A DNA stretch of 64,000 nt, from contig BFEA01000034.1 in NCBI GenBank assembly GCA_003427395.1, positions 765,669-829,668 of the forward strand. The letters run 5' to 3'. Numbering within the stretch: position 1 is the stretch's first letter; each line of letters opens with the position of its first letter. Of this stretch, positions 34,580 to 47,094 are shown in pieces. A program made the translations under genes and the position numbers. The DNA comes from Chara braunii (lineage: Eukaryota > Streptophyta > Charophyceae > Charales > Characeae). The notes under the pieces were generated by a model, which was given only the letters and a program-made list of their open reading frames with translations, was not told where the DNA came from and did no database searches.

Positions 34580-35410
34580 ACGTTATGATTAAGACAAGTT
34601 CCTTGTCACAAAACTATTCCCCAGTCTACTGATAGGAATGATTCCCCAGTTACTGATGGGATTAACCTCCCAGTCCACTGATGGGAACGAGTCCCCAGTT
34701 GCTGATGAAAATCACTCCCCAGTCTGCTGATGGGAACCAATCCACAGTGCACTGATGGGAATTACTTTCCAGCTTTCTGATGGGAATGACTCCCCAGTTG
34801 CTGATGGGAATGACCTCCCAGTCTACTGATCGGAACGAGTCCTCAGTTGATGGTGGAAGTCATTCCCCAATCTACTGAAGGGAACCACTCCCCAGTCCAC
34901 TGATGAAATCGAGTTGTGAGATCATCCTGTTATAGGTTTTTCACAGGCTTAAGCCCTTGCGGGTCTTTCATTCCATCAATATGGGAATGACTCCCCAGTT
35001 GCCGATGGGAATGAACTCCCAGTCCACCGATGGGAACGAGTCCCCAGTTGTTGATGGAAGTCATTCCCCAGTCTGATGATGGGAACCAATCCACAATGTT
35101 TCACAGACTTAACCCCCTGTGGGCCTTTCATTCCATCAATATGGGTACGACTCCCCAGTTGCTGATGGGAATGACCTCCCAGTCTACTGATGGGAACGAG
35201 TTCCCAGTTGCTGATAGAAGCCACTTCCCAGTCCACTGATGAAATCCAGTTGTGAGATCATCCTGTTATAAGTCTGTCTCTTATACACATCTAGATGTGT
35301 ATAAGAGACAGAATATGGGGATGACTCCCCAATTGCTCATGGGAATGACCTCCTAGTCTATTGATGGGAACGAGTCCCCAGTTGCTGATGGAAGCCACTC
35401 CCAGTCTCCC
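34580..35410. repeat. 25-bp minisatellite in family B interior, copy 1
   Basis: Repeated CTGATGGGAATGACTCCCCAG and CTGATGGGAACGAGTCCCCAG with about 24-25 bp spacing, grouped into larger blocks that share 'CACAGGCTTAACCCCCTG' and 'CTTTCATTCCATCAATATGG'. Equivalents are at 43250-44030 and 57800-58590. A sequencing adapter junction sits inside it. Confidence 0.9.
35274..35311. other. Nextera mate-pair junction adapter (artefact)
   Basis: CTGTCTCTTATACACATCT is followed directly by its exact reverse complement AGATGTGTATAAGAGACAG. These are two 19-bp Tn5 mosaic ends head to head, the circularisation junction of Nextera mate-pair libraries. It is not genomic, and the sequences on either side may not be contiguous in the organism. 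Confidence 0.97.
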
Positions 35411-35989
35411 GATCCTCTTTTCGATAATCATTCCTCAACTGTCGCCATAACATTTCATAATATTCATCCTAAAATAAATGGGATCCATTCGGGACCAGGT
35501 TTCGATTGCGATTCAAACTTCTTCACATTCCATCCAAAATTTCAGTGTCTCCATTCATCAATCTGTCACATGTAGAGTAGAACAACCTTACCTTCTACAG
35601 CCAATGCTGGCTAGACCCTGGTTATAGGGGTACGGTGACTATGCCTGACACAAGGAGAGGTAGCCACTTCTCCCCTCGCAGCAACCATAGTCGTCTACCT
35701 ACAAATTCACAATTTCTCAACAACTTACATTCAACCAAATACTCACAATAACAAAACAAATGCTCTCACATGGAATTTCATAATGATCCTTATCGTATAT
35801 TCTTCAATAATAAACTGGTCAGATAATTTTTCAATAAATAATAGAATAAATATATCAAATCAGATAGAATTCCCGTGTCATAAAAATGATATCAAATGAA
35901 ACATCAACCTTCAGTTCATCTTATTAATCTCACAAAAAGTGTTCTGAGTTCATAATGAACTCAGGAATTGAAATCATAATTTCGACAAT

Positions 35990-37172
35990 CTATTTTTCTG
36001 TAACGGTCAATCCCTTGCATCTACTAGGAGTGTGTCCGGTACTACGACATCTCTTACAGGTAGTATTCTTCCAATAGGATCTCCCTTTCTTTACTCGCTG
36101 GTCTTGTTGATTTCGAGACGCCGACTCGCAATCTTGAGTAGTTGACATTGAAGAATTATTCAACTGATCCCCTTCATTGTCCCTATCTCGCTCACATTGG
36201 TCCTCGAAAGAACGTTCTATCCTTGTCTTCTGATACTCGTGACAAGAATCGTCATTTTCCTTTTCCTGTATTCCTCTGATTTCTGAAAGAGATTCGTCAC
36301 AGAATCTGAATCTCTCTTTCACTTGTCAACTCGACATTCTCTCTCAATTTTCTATAAGCGAATCTGTAATCGAAGAATCTGGTCAAATATTTGACTAAAT
36401 TCTCGACTAATAAAATTTGACCGAATTATTTCCCAATTGAATTTACTGCTTTCTCCTCGAGTAAGCAAATACAGATCCCCTTCAGAAAATTCATCAAAAA
36501 AAGCAAGACACTTCTGTCTATCTGTCAACCCCTGAATTCGACGAGCCATCCATTCAAATTCAACCAAAAACATTTCATTCACTACATATGCTTCTCGCTC
36601 TACATTCCTCAAATCCTTAATTGTTGTTCTGTATCGCCTAACCAAAATTCGTCTAACATGGCATTGCGAAAATGAGGCCTTACTAATAAAGTCACAATTA
36701 TTCGCTGGACTATACTCACAAGATATTTGTCAACATATCTAAGAAATCGCCTCAACATCTGAGGTTCATCCCAATTGTTGATGGATGCAAGCTTCTCAAA
36801 CTTTTCAAGGAAAGTAAAAAACAAAATTACTCTTGGCAGACTTTCTTTTTCCTCATCCCTCTGTTCTACAAGTCGAGTTATTTCAATCATATCTTCATGA
36901 TGATGACTTCTGCTTTCTTCCTTTTTCTCTCCTTCGGGTCGTTTCGATAATTTGACAATCATCAACTTCTCGAACTCATTCCAGGTTTCAGAAGCGTGTA
37001 GAAGATGCTCAACCTCAACCTTGAATTCTTCAATCACAACCCCCAAAATGAAAAGGAGCGTCTGATTTTCTTCCAAGAGCATTAGTGTTGCCAGAGTCTG
37101 AAAAACCTGTAAGAATTTAACAACCCCGCTACCTTTTAAAAGAGGTACGTCGGTAAAAGGTACTCCCGTCAT
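35990..37172 (-). pseudogene. gag: gag relic with CCHC zinc knuckle, family B copy 1
   Basis: It reads from ATG (MTGVPFTDVPLLKGSG) through a capsid-like part (FLEKFEKLASINNWDEPQ, FLRYVDKYLVSIVQR) and a charged linker. It ends in the zinc knuckle CKRCRSTGHTPSRC (CX2CX4HX4C, 36017-36058) just before the stop. The frame changes near 36610-36645 and again near 36320-36350, so no full protein can be made. The peptide PPFDG, present in copy 2, is deleted here. Gag would package element RNA. No pol follows. Confidence 0.8.
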
Positions 37173-37630
37173 TTTGTCGTCCTGCAAAAGGCATAACTTA
37201 TATTAATGATCGAACTATCTGGTTGATAAACAACCATCGAAAAAAATTTAGGTCCCATTTGCAAGTATTATGCTTAATCATCAAAATCACTTATTTGGAT
37301 GCCGTTTCATGAATGAAAAGATGCTACAGATGTTCAATCATCTATCAATGAACCTTACAAATTACTGTGAACGAAATTCACAATAACAGTTTTTGAAACT
37401 AAAAGTCATTATCGAAATGACTTTTTAAAGCTAGACTTCCCCTACTAGTCTATAAGATAAAAGCTAGTACCAGATGTACCACAATATAAGGTACAAGAAG
37501 GCGTTACCCTTTTTCTCCCTATAGAGGTAAGAATTACTAACCTTTCTCTTAGCCAAGTAAAGAAAGTATAATTTTTACATCATCCATTCCCGAGTGTCGT
37601 TTCACCAGGGATAACGGTAGTTTGCCGTTA

Positions 37631-37648
37631 TCCCCGACAACGGCGCCA
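37631..37648 (-). promoter_or_regulatory. Primer binding site, tRNA-Asp type (family B)
   Basis: On the minus strand TGGCGCCGTTGTCGGGGA, one base from the plant tRNA-Asp complement, two bases from the LTR terminus at 37651. Confidence 0.9.
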
Positions 37649-38413
37649 CCTGTCGAGCGCATCAGGTCCTCTCGTCCATGTCACGCAGGAGTTTAAACAA
37701 AAACACAACATAAGAACAACTTGGGAACGACATGAAATAATCTCGATAACCGCCGAGACGGGTGCGATGTCGCGTCGTTCCTTCGCCGCTCTAGCCGGGT
37801 GCGGCAACTGTACTTCCCGTGGTCCTCTACGACAGGATAGGTTTCTGCGGGGCATAAGCTTGTCTTCCCTAAGTAGCTGTCACCACCCTTAGGGGCGTAT
37901 CCCTACCGAGCTACCGACCCATAAGCGAAAGGTTTTACATGCAATTGCAGAGGTGGGTCGACCGAGGGCGTTTGCTCGCTCGCCGTAGTATAGCTACGTG
38001 CGATTAAAACGCCTATTGAACCCGAGCGTCGTCCATTCCGTAGGGCGCTGATGTCCTAAGTACGAAGCGTACGCCGGTCGACAAGGATAGTCTCAACCAT
38101 CCGTGAAACCTCCTTGCCCCTTTAAACATGAGTCAAAAGAAAGTTATAACAATCACACATGGTTATACCAAAAAGAACTGTTACTTAGTCGATATGAATG
38201 TATATTCCAGCTGCAATGATAATCGAAAGAGTCAAAATCATCATTAGACACCCAAGATCAAAATAAAACTCGACCACCCCGGGTCGATCTCCGCAAAAAT
38301 CATACAGCCACTAATGAGGAGTTGGCTTTAGACAATAAGCTCAATGCAGCCGACAAGATAGCCGGTCTGTCTTAGTTTTGACTTGATGAGATGCGCTGCC
38401 AAAGTTATTCATT

Positions 38414-38866
38414 TCATCCTACCGCAGACCTAAGATTGAACACGCACACACCCGTCTCCATACGCTCCTCAATCTTCTTGGATGACGACTGTTTTGCAGA
38501 TGATTCTTGATCAGGGGCATTGCTTGAGGTGTTGCATGCCTCTCTCTCTAGGAAGTGGTCTTGGGTACTCCTCCTCCTCGCCCGAGCACAAGACTCGGAT
38601 CTCATAAGTCGTGCCGTCTCCACCGAATCGGCAAAGTACCCTCCCCGTAGAACGGTGCACTCTGAGTCGATAATAAGGCCAGCTCCTAAAGCAACGAACC
38701 CCTGCCCCAGATGCTTCCTGAAGAAATAGAATATGTTCACCACTAGTAGATTTTCAGTTGTTCCCTTGGTCTCTTGCCCAAGGTAACTCGAACGAAAATA
38801 GTTCGGAAAGAAAGAGAATGAGAAACATTTCCACAGGTAAAAGTCATTCAGGAAAGAGATGGTCAA
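38414..38866 (-). CDS. LTR-embedded 150-codon open frame, copy 2
   Basis: Same length, start and stop as the frame at 16771-17223, with about 84% identical residues. The core is VVNIFYFFRKHLGQGFVALG and TVLRGGYFADS. No domain is recognised. It lies on the transcribed strand of the LTR, at the LTR 3' side relative to the TATA box, so LTR-driven RNA could include it. Whether it is translated is unknown. Confidence 0.25.
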   Translation of the reverse strand: MTISFLNDFYLWKCFSFSFFPNYFRSSYLGQETKGTTENLLVVNIFYFFRKHLGQGFVALGAGLIIDSECTVLRGGYFADSVETARLMRSESCARARRRSTQDHFLEREACNTSSNAPDQESSAKQSSSKKIEERMETGVCVFNLRSAVG

Positions 38867-39609
38867 TCTTTGAGAAAAGGTTACGTTCGTTAGACCTTAT
38901 CTGCTTTATTGGATTTGAATTCGTTTTACGATGCGCGTAAAAGTTTTTTGACATTTTTCAAAACAACCAACCCTTCTTCGCATGCAGGAAGGTGAGAAGT
39001 TAAAGAAAACACTTCTTTTCCATTTCCTCAAATAAGCATAATCAATCTCCTTTGCAAGCATCCTTCTACCTACCCGCACAACACGCAAAGACAAAAAGTT
39101 CAAAAGAAAAAAAACAGTGCGATCCCTTGCCCAAGTCAGACCTTTCTATTCACATGCACGATACGTACGACTTTCCTACACCTTTTCAACGAACATTCAA
39201 TGAACAGGGTCAAGCAAAGTGTGGGTTCACACAGGTGTGAAGGGAAATCTGAGTCAATCAACTGACTGACCTTGAGTGAAGTTCAACGACACACTCAAAA
39301 AAACCGTATAGAATTACGCTCCCCTGACGGAAAGGTCGTTGCGCCCAGTCGGCAACAGAGTGATCGACACCACTCCCTTGTGACGACCTCTTGCCGGCGT
39401 ACCCTCTCAGCACACAATCACTTTTCAATAATCTGGCGGTGTTACCTCGTTACCATCACTTACCTCCAAAGTTACAACGTCCCTGCGGCCTCACGCTTAC
39501 GCCACTTCAAAATGCAACACCGCTTTGACGCACCTTCTCTGTGTCAACGCCCCACCTCCACTTAGTGCAAATATAATGTCGTTATTTCCGAAATAACAGT
39601 ACCGTCTTC

Positions 39610-40025
39610 GACAAAAACCTGGCAGCGGCTCCTCACTATCGCCGAAAAACCAGAACCACCGCCGCAAAAATCCGCCAGCATTTCCGCATCACCGTCAGAA
39701 AAACGAGAATCGCCGCCGCAAAAATCTGGTAGCTCTTCCGCGCCATCGTCGAAAAAAACAGAACCGCCGCCGCAAAAATTCGGCAGCGCTTCCTCACCAC
39801 CGTCGAAAAAACAGAACTGCCGCCGCAAAAATCCGGCAGCGTTTCCGCACCACCGTCGAAAAAAACAGAACCGCCGCCGCAAAAATCCGACAGTGCTTCC
39901 ACATCACTGTCGAAAAAACCAGAACCGCCACCGCAAAAATCCGCCAGCGCTTTTGCACCACCGCCGTTAAAACTAGAACCGCCGCCGCGAAAATCCGGCA
40001 ACGCTTCCACACCACCACCGTTAAA
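39610..40025. repeat. 54-bp minisatellite in family B LTR, copy 2
   Basis: About seven to eight units with the core CCGCCGCAAAAATCCGGCAG. Both strands are open in several frames because the period is a multiple of three. Confidence 0.9.
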
Positions 40026-40383
40026 CCCGGAGTCGCCACTGGCCGCCGCTGTAAATTTTGGCAGCAGTTCCCCACCATAGTGGAAAAATAGCTGGCCAAA
40101 ATTTATAAAATTTGGACCCTAGGCCCAAATTTCACAGCCCCGTTTTGCCGTAGTCCTGCAGCGCCATTGGGTCAGCCCCGTGGGACTAACATCAGACAGA
40201 GGGGAGGGGAGCAAAGTGCTCCCTGCTTTGGCTATGGCTGTCTACCTCGGGCTCCTCTGCAGATCTCCAGCCTCTCCTCAAGTTGCCTTAGGCAGCACCT
40301 CCAGCAGCCAGCAACACTCAAGTATGCTCGTCACACACTGACATCACGAGTGCATTGTGTGGCAGCTGGAGGGCAGCTGCCTG

Positions 40384-40390
40384 TTTTATA
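40384..40390 (-). promoter_or_regulatory. LTR TATA box, copy 2
   Basis: Minus-strand TATAAAA in CCACTATAAAACAGGCAGC, identical in context to copies 1 and 3. Confidence 0.7.
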
Positions 40391-40429
40391 GTGGCTGAGG
40401 AGAGTTGGACGTCACTGCAGCCCCCAGGC

Positions 40430-42100
40430 AAAATCGCGGGTTGACTGTGAGCCCTTGACCTGGCCAAGATCCAGGGTTGCCTGTGGCCGCGCCACAGCCA
40501 CAGCCTTAGTGTGGGGCAGTTTTATTAACTGCAAAAAAACTGCCCCATTTTATTTTTCCTTTTCTTTTTCCCAGCTACCTCAGAATTTCACGAGATAGAA
40601 GGGTTCCTGCCATTTCCAAAACTTTTTTTTTTTTTTCCTGATAAGGGGTTGGAGAGATATAACCCCTTACAGTTCGATGTACCTGGACCCTTTTCCCAGG
40701 ACAGATAGATCAAGGAAAAGGCTGCACTTGACCTTTTCCTTTTTATGACCCCTCAATTTCCAGGCTCCCTTAAAAAACGGGAGCCTGACAGTTTGAAGCT
40801 GCCAGAGGTAGCACCACGTGAGGACAAGTGTCCTCACGGTGAGGACAAGTGTCCTCACGAAAAGTAAAGAAAAAGAAAAAAGAATAAAGAAGAAAAGAAA
40901 AAGAAATAAATACAGAAAACTTTAACCCCCTCAACTGCAATGCTCCTGGCCGTGATTTGAGCTAGGAGCATGCAGTTGTTTGGCAACTGCCTGTCCCTTT
41001 CCTCTGCTGCCCTCCCCTGAAAACGGGGAGTACAGTTATCAGGTTGGGAGAGGTAGGGATAGAACTCGTGAAAATTCACGAGTTCAAATCTCGACAGGCT
41101 CAGATCGGGGTGCAAAAAGTACCCCGACTTTAATGCTTTTTAGAAAAATATTCGCTAAATAAAAACATATGAAATAAATCATGCGTATGGCCTAGGTGCT
41201 TGACTACCTACAAAAAAGATTGCAAAACCTACAAAATTGTATAACGCCACCAAAAAAATATTGGCACAAACTGAAAATACTGATTTTCAAAACAAATCAG
41301 ATCCTGGTTTCTCGTTTTTTTTTTTTTTTTCTTTTCTTTTCTTTTTCTTCTTACCCCCTGACAGCGAGGAGGCAGCTGGCAGGTCGGGAGGAGTAGGTCC
41401 TCCTCTCTCTCATCCTCCCATTGCTCTCTCTCTCTCTCCAAATCCCTCAACTTTCCCTTTTCTCTCACGCGTGGGATATGAGCCGCGAGATCTTAGATCT
41501 CGCGGCTACAAAAATATGTGCCACCATGAGGTTGGAGCTATCATGCTCCCACACAGTCTAAAGAGACTGTTTTATTCAACAGCAGAGGCATTGTTTGCCT
41601 CGTGCAGCCTTTGGAGTGGTGGCCGATGCTTCAACAACGACACCTATCTCTCCGCTGTTTTTTTTCTTTTTCTTAAGGAATGCCGCTGGCATAAGCCAAC
41701 GACCACTGTAGACTTCGCCAGTCTGGCTGGCATTCCCCCCTACCCCTCCGATTGGCAGACCCAGGTTTTATTCCCTTAGGGGAATCAAAAAAATTCTGGG
41801 CCGTTTTCTTGATTTATGCGTGTCATCCTTGCGCAGGGACCATGCTGCAGCCACGTGGTCGTTCCCGGCCGTGAGATTTGATGATCACGCGACCGAGAAT
41901 GGTCGCGCTTCATGCTGGTGCAGTGGGCAGCTCCAAAAGGAGCTAGGCCAGTGGCAATTTAGCCTGCCGAGTCCTTGCAGACTTTGCCTGCCTGAGGCTT
42001 CGCTTGCTGACCCTGCCCCGCCGGTTGCCTGCGTGTCCACGGCTTGGTTGGCCACCTAACTAGGTAGGCCTCGGCATCGGCCTGCGGGCCCCTCCCTTGG
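40430..42100. repeat. Hairpin array, family B LTR copy 2
   Basis: It has the same series of stem-loops as copy 1. The CGTGAGGAC/GTCCTCACG hairpin is duplicated in tandem here (about 40817-40859). The 12-bp-arm hairpin AGCCGCGAGATC...GATCTCGCGGCT lies near 41481-41508. Confidence 0.75.
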
Positions 42101-43249
42101 ATCAAGGTCAACCCCCGCGGTTCAGGAAAATCTTCCTATTCCCCTGTGCCGCGGCTCTATGTCCGGCGCATCCCTCGTTTTAACCTACTTATGCCCTGAA
42201 TCAAGCAACTTAGCAGTCGCGGGACATTATTTTAGGCAGAATAGGTCTAGCCTTAGTGTTCCCACGTCCGCTTGCCTCTGCGGTCTCAATAAAGCGAAGC
42301 ACTTCGAGTTATTGTTGCTATTCTCGGACGTCACAAGCGTCTGAACTAAAGTCCGAAAACGTTCAGTCTCTCAGTCATAGGTCAGGTCTGAATAAACTTG
42401 TGGCAACGTCAGTCTCATCAGACCCTTCAATCCAACGAAAGAGTCGGATAGCATCCGACGTTTATGGTATTTGCCCTGACAGCATTCCTAGACCCCATTG
42501 AATGACTTCCACGTCATTCATCCTATATTAACGAATAATATAGGTTTGTCTTGATTCTTATGGATCTCCTTTGTAAAAATAATAACAAAATTATCCCAAT
42601 CATAATTAGCCGAAGCTTATACCAAAGTCCAAGTTATTCCCTCCGTAGTTTGAATTTCATCACCTATGAATGGTCTTTACTGAGCGACGTTCCCATCGCT
42701 CTTCATCAAGATAATAATAGAAACTTTATAAGACTTCAATAGATACTTCGTATAATCAATCAAGCAACCATCCAAAACGAAGCAGGAGAGTTTTTACCAA
42801 CATTCAACAAACGACACTCTCTGTCGTTCGCTATCCAAACAGAAATTATGATTCTTACGAAATTCCTATGTGAAAGCAACACTTACGATACACAACAATT
42901 CAACAAACATCCGGAACATAACTGAAATTCTCACATCAACATTCAACAATAAAACTGGATTTAGTTTCCAGAAGTCTTAAAATTCATTCATTCGATAGGA
43001 TCATTCCCTTGTAGGTCTTTTGACATGATCATCCCCCTGCAGGTCCTTTCACATGATCATCCCCCTGTAGGTCTTTTGACAGGATCATCCCCCTGATGGT
43101 CCTTTCACAGGATCATCCCCCTGATGGTCCTTTCACAGGATCATCCCCCTGCAGGTCTTTCAAAAGGAAACAGTCACATCACAACTCAATCAATTTTTCA
43201 ATTCAACAAAACATTCTGATTAAGACAAGTTCCTTGTCACATAACTATT

Positions 43250-44030
43250 CCCCAGTCTACTGATAGGAATGATTCCTCAATTGCTGATGGGATTAACCTC
43301 CAAGTCCACTGATGGGAACGAGTCCCCAGTTGCTGATGGAAATCACTCCCCAGTCTGCTGATGAGAACCAATCCACAGTGTACTGATGGGAATTACTTTC
43401 CAGCTTTCTGATGGGAATGACTCCCCAGTTGTTGATGGGAATGACCTCCCAGTCTACTGATGGGAACGAGTCCCCAGTTGCTGATGGAAACGATTCCCCA
43501 GTCTATTGATGGGAACCATTCCCAGTCCACTTATGAAATCAAGTTGTGAGATCATCCTGTTATAGGTTTTTCACAGGCTTAACCCCCTGCGGGTCTTTCA
43601 TTCCATTAATATGGGAATGACTCCCCAGTTGCTGATGGGAATGACATCCCAGTCCACTGATGGGAACAAGTCCCCAGTTGCTGATGGAAGTCATTCCCCA
43701 GTCTGCTCATGGGAACCAATCCACAATGTTTCAAATGCTTAACCCCCTGTAGGCCTTTCATTCCATCAGTATGAGAATGACTCCCCAGTTGTTGATGGGA
43801 ATGACCTCCCAGTCTACTGATGGGAACGATTCCCCAGTTGCTGATGGAAGTCACTCCCCAGTCTGCTGATGGGAGCCAATCCACATTCTTTCACATGTTG
43901 AACCCCCTGTGGGTCTTTCATTCCATCAACATGGGGATGACTCCCCAATTGCTCATGGGAATGACCTCCCAATCTACTTATGAGAACGAGTCCAGTTGCT
44001 GATGGAAGTCACTCCCCAGTCTGCTGATCC
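43250..44030. repeat. 25-bp minisatellite, family B interior copy 2
   Basis: Units CTGATGGGAATGACTCCCCAG and related, as in 34580-35410, with block-level duplication. Confidence 0.9.
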
Positions 44031-44640
44031 TCTTTTCGATAATCATTCCTCAGCCATCGCCAGAACATTCCATAATATTCATCCTAAAATAAATGGGATC
44101 CATTCGGGACCAGGTCTTGATTGCGATTCAAACTTCTTCACATTTCATCCAAATTTCAGTGTCTCCATCATCAATCTGTCACATGTAGAGTAGAACAACC
44201 TTACCTTCTACAGCCAAGGCTGGCTAGACCATGCTTATAAGGGTACGGTGACTATGCCTGACACAAGGAGAGGTAGCCACTTCTCCCCTCGCAGCAACCG
44301 TAGTTGTCTACCTACAAATGCACAATTTCTCAACAACTTACATTCAACCAAATACTCACAACAACAAAACAAATGCTTTCACTTGAAATTTCATAATGAT
44401 TCTTATCGTTTATTCTGCAATAATAAAATGATCATATAATTTTTCAATAGATAATAGAATGAATATATCAAATCAGACAGATTACTCGTGTCATAAAAAT
44501 GATATAAAATGAAACAACAACCTTGAGTTGATCTTATTAATCTCACAAAAAAACTGTTTTAAGTTCATAATGAACTCAAGAATGAAAATCATAAAATGAA
44601 ACAACAATCTTGAGTTCATAATGAACTCAAGAATGAAAAT

Positions 44641-45828
44641 CTATTTTTCTGTAACGGTCAATCCCTTGCATCTACTTGGAGTGTGTCCGGTACTACCACA
44701 TCTCTTACACGTAATATTCTTCCAATAGGATCTCCCTTTCTTTACTCGCTGGTCTTCTTGATTTCGAGACGCCGGCTCGCAATCTTGAGTAGTTGGCATT
44801 GAAAAATTATCCAACTGATCCCCCTCATTGTCCCTATCTCGCTCACATTGGTCCTCCAAAGGACATTCTATCCTTGTCTTCTGATACTTGTGACAATGAT
44901 CGTCATTTTCCTTTTCCAGTATTCCTCTGATTTCTGAGAGATTCTTCACAGGATCTGAATCTCTCTTTTGTTTTTCAATTCGACATTCTCTCTTTGTAAG
45001 TGGAGCTGTAATTGAAAAATCTGGTCAAATATTCGACTAAATTCTCGGTCAATAAAATTTGACCGAATTCTGTCCCAATTGAATTTACTGTTTTTCCCTC
45101 GGGCAAGCAAACACAGCTCCCCTTCAGAAAATTTCTCAAGAAAAGCAAGACACTTCTGTCTATCTGTCAACCCCTGAATTTGACAAGGCTCCCATTCGAA
45201 TTCAGCCAAAAACTTTTCCTTCACTACATATGCATCTTGCTCTACATTCCTCAAATCCTCAATTGTTGTTCTGTATCGCCTAACCAAATTTCGTCTAACA
45301 TGGTATTGCGAAAATGAGGCCATACTAATGAAGTCTCAATTATTCGCTGGACTATACTCACGAGGTCTTTGTCAATATATCTAAGAATTTGCCTCATCAT
45401 CTGAGGCTCATCCCAATTGTTGATGGATTCAAGCTGCTCAAACTTTTCAAGGAAAGTAAAAACAAAATTACCGTCGAAGGGAGGGACGTCTACTCTTGGC
45501 AAACTTTCCTTTTCCACATCCCTCCGTTCTACAAGCCGAGTTATTTCAATCATATCTTCATGATTATGACTTCTGCTTTCTTCCTTTTTCTCTCCTTCGG
45601 GCGGTTTCGAGAATTTGACAATCATCAACTTTTCGAACTCGTTCCAGGTTTCAGAAGCGTGTAGAAGATGTCCAACCTCAACCTTTAATTCTTCAATCAC
45701 AAACCCCAAAGGAACGTGTGATTTTCTCCCCAGAGCATTAGTGTTGCCAGAGCCTGAAAGGCCTATAAGAATTTAACAATCCCGCTACCTCTTAAAAGAG
45801 GCACGTCGGTAAAAGTTCCTCCCGTCAT
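44641..45828 (-). pseudogene. gag: gag relic with CCHC zinc knuckle, family B copy 2
   Basis: Homologous to 35990-37172. A frame at 45709-45251 carries VDVPPFDGNFVFTFLEKFEQ and INNWDEPQMMRQILRYIDKD. The next (45323-44946) carries YRTTIEDLRNVEQDAY and LTDRQKCLAFLEKFSEGEL. The last (44949-44641) ends in the knuckle CKRCGSTGHTPSRC (44668-44709). Frame breaks fall at nearly the same two places as in copy 1, and there is a further one near the start. Confidence 0.8.
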
Positions 45829-46252
45829 TTTGTCGTCCTGCAAAAGGCATTAAATATCAAAATCATTTATTTGGATGTCGTTTCATCAATGAAAAGATGC
45901 TACAGATGTTCAATCATCTATCAATGAACCTTACAAATTACTGTGAATGAAAGTCACAATAACAGTTCTTGAAACTAAAAGTCATTATTAAAATGACTTT
46001 TTAAAGCTAACAGTTCTTGAAACTGAAAGTCATTATCAAAATGACTTTTTAAAGCTAGACTTCCCCTACCAGTCTAAGATAAAAGCTAGTACCAGATGTA
46101 CCACAATATAAGGTACAAGAAGGCGTTACCCTTCTTCTCCCTATAGAGGTAAGAGTTACTAACCTTTCTCGTAGCCAAGTAAAGAAAGTATAATTTTTAC
46201 ATCATCCATTCCCGAGTGTCGTTTCACCAGGGACAACGGTAGTTTGCCGTTA

Positions 46253-46270
46253 TCCCCGACAACGGCGTCA
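46253..46270 (-). promoter_or_regulatory. Primer binding site, tRNA-Asp type (family B copy 2)
   Basis: On the minus strand TGACGCCGTTGTCGGGGA, with one substitution (GGC to GAC) relative to the copy at 37631-37648. Confidence 0.8.
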
Positions 46271-46272
46271 TC

Positions 46273-46462
46273 TGTCGAGCGTATCGGCCCCCGCGCGAGC
46301 GAGGGTCCTCCCGACCATGTCATGAAGGAGTTTAAACAAAAACACAACATAAGAGATAACTTGGAAACGACGTGAAATAATCTCGCTAACCTCCGAGACG
46401 GGTGCGATGTCGCGTCGTTCCTTCGTCGCTCTAACCGGGTGCGCCAGCTGTACTTCCTGCGG
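46273..46462 (-). mobile_element. Family B LTR, copy 3, first part
   Basis: It begins TGTCGAGCGTATCGG and runs 190 bp to TACTTCCTGCGG. A 6-kb insertion follows and the LTR resumes at 52464. Confidence 0.85.
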
Positions 46463-47094
46463 TGTCGCACGTTTGCCAGTCGAGCCACTTCAGGCTACCG
46501 CGGTGTCGCCGGGCCTCGGTCAGCAGAGAATCATGCAAATGGTAATCATAAAACCGCGAAGTGCTATGCATGCATCAATTATGGCAACCAGATTTTGAGA
46601 ACTATGACAAAATCATCCACGAAATCAATCGTCGAGGAAGAACAATGCAAAGAAGCATGACTGACTGACTCGAGCCATGACAAAATCGGTGATCATGTGA
46701 GAGAAGAGGAGAGCTCTTTATCGCATCAAGCCACAAACATACAAACAGATCATAAAACCATTGTCTATGTACTCAACTCTCTCTTTTCCCTCTAATGATG
46801 ACATCACTCTCAGATATCAGACAATGGTTAGTATGATGTCAAGTGGTCCTTGAACGGTTCCGCCTGATGCTGACTTGTACTAAAAAAAGGGGTCCGTTTG
46901 CAGCCTGCATCTCACAACCGTGCTCAAGTCCTGAGTCTGCTTCCCAACATACCTGTCGTGCTCAGGAAAAACTTGCCTTGAGTCTGCTGTACTCAAATAC
47001 TTGCTGATTCTAAAAGTGCTCACTTATTATCTGATTAGTCTTGTTGAGCCCTGATGTCACCAAGAGCACTTGTTGTGACATAAATTGTTGTTGT

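Larger units (their letters stand above)
31772..37650 (-). mobile_element. Family B internal region, copy 1
   Basis: Read on the minus strand: PBS (37631-37648), a leader of about 450 bp, a gag relic (37172-35990), a 25-bp minisatellite (about 35400-34580), a second short repeat array (34390-34550), a mitochondrial insertion (about 34286-32174), AT-rich DNA, and the polypurine-type end at 31772. No protease, reverse transcriptase, RNase H or integrase is visible. The element is gag-only and depends on others. Confidence 0.8.
37651..42481 (-). mobile_element. Family B LTR, copy 2 (complete, 4.83 kb)
   Basis: On the plus strand it starts TGTCGAGCGCATC and ends TTTGCCCTGACA. It is the only uninterrupted family B LTR in the window and serves as reference: open frame 38414-38866, 54-bp minisatellite 39610-40025, TATA box 40384, hairpin array 40430-42100, terminal hairpin at the right end. 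It acts at once as 5' LTR of the left unit and 3' LTR of the right unit, a shared-LTR tandem arrangement. Confidence 0.9.
42482..46272 (-). mobile_element. Family B internal region, copy 2
   Basis: A 3.8-kb interior without the mitochondrial insertion. Minus-strand order: PBS 46253-46270, leader, gag relic (45828-44641), 25-bp minisatellite (44030-43250), second array (43165-43010), AT-rich DNA, end at 42482. No pol is present here either, so absence of pol is a property of the family rather than of one damaged copy. Confidence 0.8.

Noticed and set aside
35274-35311. Tn5-type transposon insertion
   Set aside because: Only two abutting mosaic ends are present, with no transposon body and no 9-bp target duplication. 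The adapter explanation is complete.
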